Position numbers and translations under genes: made by a program. Below are positions 22,207 to 25,276 of a stretch of 25,276 nucleotides of DNA, piece by piece (positions within the stretch are counted from its first letter, which is position 1; each line of letters starts with the position of its first letter). This stretch comes from Pseudomonadota bacterium. Lineage in GTDB: Bacteria; Pseudomonadota; Alphaproteobacteria; Rhizobiales; Xanthobacteraceae. The stretch is from NCBI GenBank assembly GCA_023434095.1, contig JAEYTJ010000067.1, positions 1-25,276 of the forward strand. Direction: 5' to 3'. The notes beneath the pieces are model-generated. The model did not search any database. It was given only the letters and a program-made list of their open reading frames with translations, and had not been told where the DNA came from.

Positions 22207-23157
22207 ATGTACATACCCACCCTTGACGACATGATCGCGGCGCGCGAGCGCATCGCCGGCCACATCCACAACACCCCGGTCCTGACTTCCCGGATGCTGA
22301 ACGAGCTGACGGGGGCGGAACTGTTCTTCAAGTGCGAGAACTTCCAGAAGGCCGGCGCCTTCAAGGCGCGCGGCGCGTCGAACGCGGTGTTCGGGCTGTC
22401 GGACGCGCAGGCAGCCAAGGGCGTTGCCACCCATTCGAGCGGCAATCACGGCACCTGCCTGAGCTACGCCGCCGGGCGACGCGGCATCCCCTGCACGGTG
22501 GTGATGCCGCGCACCGCGCCGCAGGCGAAGAAGGACGCCGTGCGCGGCTATGGCGGCCGGGTCGTGGAGTGCGAGCCCTCGACCTCCTCGCGCGAAGCGG
22601 TGTTCGCCGAGGTGGTCGCCGAGAGCGGGGCCGAGTTCGTGCATCCCTACAACGATCCGCGGGTGATCGCGGGACAGGCGACCTGCTCGGCGGAACTGAT
22701 CACGCAGGTCGCGGATCTCGACGCGGTGATCGCCCCCATCGGCGGCGGCGGCATGGTCTCGGGCACCTGCCTGACGCTGTCGAACCTCGCCCCCGGCATC
22801 AAGATCTACGCCGCCGAGCCGCTCAACGCCGACGACGCCGCGCGCAGCTTCCGCGCCGGCCACATCATCGCCGACGACGCGCCGGACACCGTGGCGGACG
22901 GCCTCAAGGTGCCGCTGAAGGAGCTCACCTGGCACTTCGTGCACAACCACGTCACCGACATCCTCACCGCGACCGAGGAGGAGATCGTCGACGCGATGAA
23001 ATTGATGTGGAAGCGCATGAAGATCGTCATGGAGCCGTCGAGCGCCGTGCCGCTGGCCACCATCATCAAGAACCCCGGGATCTTTGCCGCCAAGCGGGTC
23101 GGCGTCATCGTCACGGGCGGGAATGTCGATCTCGACAAGCTGCCCTGGAATACGTGA
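22207..23157 (+). CDS. bhcB: BhcB-like threo-3-hydroxyaspartate dehydratase (PLP fold type II)
   Basis: In the beta-hydroxyaspartate cycle this enzyme dehydrates (2R,3S)-beta-hydroxyaspartate to iminosuccinate. The 316-residue protein has the fold type II Lys in AFKARGASNA (K53), the SSGNHG loop (77-82) and the PLP-phosphate glycine loop GGGGM (179-183). By memory its sequence is very close to Paracoccus BhcB, including the start MYIPT and the end VTGGNVDLDKLPWN. Threonine dehydratase or serine racemase are the alternative names for this family, but the adjacent bhcC and bhcD homologues favour BhcB. ATG 22207 has only a weak ribosome site. It is 30 bases upstream of bhcC. Confidence 0.88.
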   Translation: MYIPTLDDMIAARERIAGHIHNTPVLTSRMLNELTGAELFFKCENFQKAGAFKARGASNAVFGLSDAQAAKGVATHSSGNHGTCLSYAAGRRGIPCTVVMPRTAPQAKKDAVRGYGGRVVECEPSTSSREAVFAEVVAESGAEFVHPYNDPRVIAGQATCSAELITQVADLDAVIAPIGGGGMVSGTCLTLSNLAPGIKIYAAEPLNADDAARSFRAGHIIADDAPDTVADGLKVPLKELTWHFVHNHVTDILTATEEEIVDAMKLMWKRMKIVMEPSSAVPLATIIKNPGIFAAKRVGVIVTGGNVDLDKLPWNT

Positions 23158-23187
23158 TATCGGAACCTTGGAACGGAGGAGGCACCC

Positions 23188-24363
23188 ATGAACGTCAAGA
23201 CGAATATCGCGCCGGACTTTTCCGGCTACGAGGTCGGCTACGACATTCCCGCCGTCCCGGGCATGAGCGAGGCCGATATCCAGACCCCGTGCCTGATCCT
23301 CGATCTCGACGCGCTGGAGCGCAACATCCGCAAGATGGGCGACTATGCGAAGGCGCACGGCATGCGCCACCGCAGCCACGGCAAGATGCACAAATCCGTC
23401 GACGTGCAGAAGCTGCAGGAGGAGCTCGGCGGATCGGTCGGCGTGTGCTGCCAGAAGGTTGCCGAAGCCGAAGTCTTCGCCCGCGGCGGCATCAAGGACA
23501 TCCTCGTCACCAACGAGGTGCGTGACGCGGCCAAGATCGACCGCCTCGCCCGGCTGCCGAAGTTCGGCTCCACGGTCACGGTCTGCGTCGACGACGTGAA
23601 GAATGTCGCCGATCTCTCCGCGGCCGCCGTCAAGCACGGGACCGAGCTCGGCATCTTCGTGGAGATCGATTGCGGCGCGGGCCGCTGCGGCGTCACCACC
23701 AAGGAGGCGGTGGTCGAAATCGCCAAGGCCGCCGCGGCGTCGCCGAACCTCGTCTTCAAGGGCATCCAGGCCTATCAGGGCGCCATGCAGCACATGGACA
23801 GCTACGAGGCCCGCAAGGACAAGCTCGACGCGGCCATCGCCCAGGTGAAGGAAGCGGTCGCCGCGCTCGAAGCCGAGGGGCTGAAACCGGAATTCGTCTC
23901 CGGCGGCGGCACCGGCTCGTATTATTTCGAGTCCAACTCCAACGTATACAACGAGCTCCAGTGCGGCTCCTACGCCTTCATGGACGCCGATTACGGCCGC
24001 ATCCACGACAAGGACGGCAAGCGCATCGACAAGGGCGAGTGGGAAAACGCGCTGTTCATCCTCACCTCGGTGATGAGCCACGCCAAGCCGCATCTGGCCG
24101 TTTGCGACGCCGGCCTCAAGGCGCAGTCGGTGGATTCAGGCCTGCCCTTCGTGTTCGGCCGCGACGACGTGAAGTACATCAAGTGTTCCGATGAGCACGG
24201 CGTGATCGAGGACAAGGATCACGTGCTCAAGGTCAATGAGAAGCTGCGGCTGGTGCCGGGGCATTGCGACCCGACCTGCAACGTCCATGACTGGTATGTC
24301 GGCGTGCGGGGCGGCAAGGTCGAGGTGGTCTGGCCCGTTTCGGCGCGCGGGAAGGGCTACTGA
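23188..24363 (+). CDS. bhcC: BhcC-like beta-hydroxyaspartate aldolase (D-threonine aldolase family)
   Basis: This enzyme condenses glycine and glyoxylate to (2R,3S)-beta-hydroxyaspartate, using PLP and a divalent metal. The 391-residue protein belongs to the D-threonine aldolase/DSD1 alanine-racemase-fold family. The PLP-lysine motif is RHRSHGKMHKS, with K66 the likely Schiff-base residue, and a C-terminal GHCDPTCN supplies metal-binding His/Cys residues. The N-terminus FSGYEVGYDIPAVPGM matches what I recall for Paracoccus BhcC. GGAGGAGG precedes ATG 23188. The stop codon overlaps the bhcD start as TGATG, implying translational coupling. Confidence 0.9.
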   Translation: MNVKTNIAPDFSGYEVGYDIPAVPGMSEADIQTPCLILDLDALERNIRKMGDYAKAHGMRHRSHGKMHKSVDVQKLQEELGGSVGVCCQKVAEAEVFARGGIKDILVTNEVRDAAKIDRLARLPKFGSTVTVCVDDVKNVADLSAAAVKHGTELGIFVEIDCGAGRCGVTTKEAVVEIAKAAAASPNLVFKGIQAYQGAMQHMDSYEARKDKLDAAIAQVKEAVAALEAEGLKPEFVSGGGTGSYYFESNSNVYNELQCGSYAFMDADYGRIHDKDGKRIDKGEWENALFILTSVMSHAKPHLAVCDAGLKAQSVDSGLPFVFGRDDVKYIKCSDEHGVIEDKDHVLKVNEKLRLVPGHCDPTCNVHDWYVGVRGGKVEVVWPVSARGKGY

Positions 24364-25276
24364 TGTACGTCGTCGCCGAAAAGGACATTGCCGGCCTGAT
24401 GACCCCCGAGGCGGCGTTTGAGGCCATCGAGCCGGTGTTCGCCGCGATGGCCCGCCGGCAGGCCTACAACTTCCCCGTCGTGCGCGAGGCAATCGGGCAC
24501 ATGGACGCGCTCTACGGCTTCAAGGGCGGGTTCGACTCCGCCGGGCTGGCGCTGGGCCTGAAGGCCGGCGGCTACTGGCCGCACAATCAGGAGCGCGGCC
24601 TGATCAATCACCAGTCGACGGTCTTCCTGTTCGATCCGGACACGGGTCGGGTCGGCGCGGCGGTGGGCGGCAACCTGCTCACGGCGCTGCGCACGGCGGC
24701 GGCGAGCGCGGTCTCGATCAAGTATCTCGCGCCCAAGGGTGCCAGGGTGCTCGGCATGATCGGCGCCGGCCATCAGTCGGCGTTCCAGATGCGTGCGGCC
24801 GCGCGCGTGCACCCGTTCGAAAAGGTGATCGGGTGGAATCCCCACCCGGAAATGCTCGGCCGGTTGAAAGACACGGCCGCCGAGCTCGGCCTGCCTTTCG
24901 AGGCGGTGGAGCTGGAGCGGCTGGGCAGCGAAGCCGACGTGATCATCTCGATCACCTCGGCCTTCGCTCCGCTGCTGCTGGACGCCCATGTGAAGGGCCC
25001 GACCCACATCGCCGCCATGGGCACCGACACCAGGGGCAAGCAGGAGCTCGATCCCGCCCTCGTGGCGCGGGCGCGGCTGTTCACCGATGAGATCGCCCAG
25101 TCGGTCAGCATCGGTGAATTCCAGCATGCCATCGCCAAGGGACTCATCGCCGAAGGCGCCATCGCGCAGCTCGGCGCGGTGGTGACAGGCGAGCATCCCG
25201 GCCGCGGCGACGCCGAGGTAACGATCTTCGACGGCACCGGCGTCGGCCTGCAGGACCTCGCCGTCGCGGCCAAGGT
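24363..25276 (+). CDS. bhcD: BhcD-like iminosuccinate reductase (OCD family), cut by window end
   Basis: BhcD reduces iminosuccinate to aspartate with NADH and closes the beta-hydroxyaspartate cycle. The 304 residues present belong to the ornithine cyclodeaminase/mu-crystallin family: substrate-binding GLKAGGYWPHN and LLTALRTAAASAV, dinucleotide motif MIGAGHQSA, and the Asp-containing MGTDTRGKQELD. The frame is open at the window edge; the family length of about 320 suggests only some 15 residues are missing. ATG 24363 overlaps the bhcC stop by one base. Position after bhcB and bhcC decides the call over ornithine cyclodeaminase or alanine dehydrogenase. Confidence 0.88.
   Translation, partial: MYVVAEKDIAGLMTPEAAFEAIEPVFAAMARRQAYNFPVVREAIGHMDALYGFKGGFDSAGLALGLKAGGYWPHNQERGLINHQSTVFLFDPDTGRVGAAVGGNLLTALRTAAASAVSIKYLAPKGARVLGMIGAGHQSAFQMRAAARVHPFEKVIGWNPHPEMLGRLKDTAAELGLPFEAVELERLGSEADVIISITSAFAPLLLDAHVKGPTHIAAMGTDTRGKQELDPALVARARLFTDEIAQSVSIGEFQHAIAKGLIAEGAIAQLGAVVTGEHPGRGDAEVTIFDGTGVGLQDLAVAAK

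Noticed and set aside
21949..24093. A 714-residue minus-strand open frame
   Set aside because: It is antisense to bhcB and bhcC, which are confidently recognised; no family features are seen in the shadow.

Overview
The window reads as a GC-rich alphaproteobacterial chromosome, most likely Hyphomicrobiales (Rhizobiales). This rests on the 3' end of an alphaproteobacterial-type 5S rRNA at the left edge, strong GC codon bias in all genes, and BhcB/BhcC/BhcD homologues typical of Alphaproteobacteria. No mobile elements, CRISPR arrays, tRNAs or integrases were seen.

Layout. 1-141: end of an rRNA operon and its terminator. 607-2471 (+): a ProC-like imine reductase and an EamA/DMT transporter. 7340-2489 (-): Asp/Glu racemase-family protein, FAD amine oxidoreductase, DgcA/StcD-like FMN/FAD amine demethylase, and a small His/Cys-rich repeat protein of unknown function. 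7553-8233 (+): GntR/FCD regulator. 8471-11400 (+): SDR, DadA-like FAD oxidoreductase, ornithine-cyclodeaminase/mu-crystallin-family protein. 11497-16393 (+): TPP-dependent E1 alpha and beta, a lipoyl protein fused to an alpha/beta hydrolase, a second SDR, and a cyclophilin-like (DUF3830-like) protein. 18238-16466 (-): third SDR, a Rid-family protein without the catalytic Arg, and a second His/Cys repeat protein paralogous to the first. 18538-21651 (+): polar amino acid ABC importer (binding protein, ATPase, two permeases). 22207-end (+): bhcB, bhcC and bhcD of the beta-hydroxyaspartate pathway; bhcD runs off the right edge.

How it fits together. Six AT-rich islands in this GC-rich DNA carry variants of one 16-bp palindrome, ATTTGTTATAACAAAT (perfect at 565-580). 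Each lies upstream of a transcription unit between 607 and 21651, and one lies in the gap next to the GntR gene. The simplest reading is one regulon, probably controlled by that GntR protein, for uptake and catabolism of an amine or imino acid. Flavoenzymes would make imines, the OCD-family and ProC-like enzymes would reduce them, SDRs would oxidise an alcohol to a ketone, and the acetoin-dehydrogenase-like E1/E2 would cleave a dicarbonyl. The bhcBCD unit lacks the motif; it would assimilate glyoxylate/glycine and may or may not be linked. The substrate is unknown and I do not recognise the pathway as a described one. The two paralogous His/Cys repeat proteins are the most novel part.
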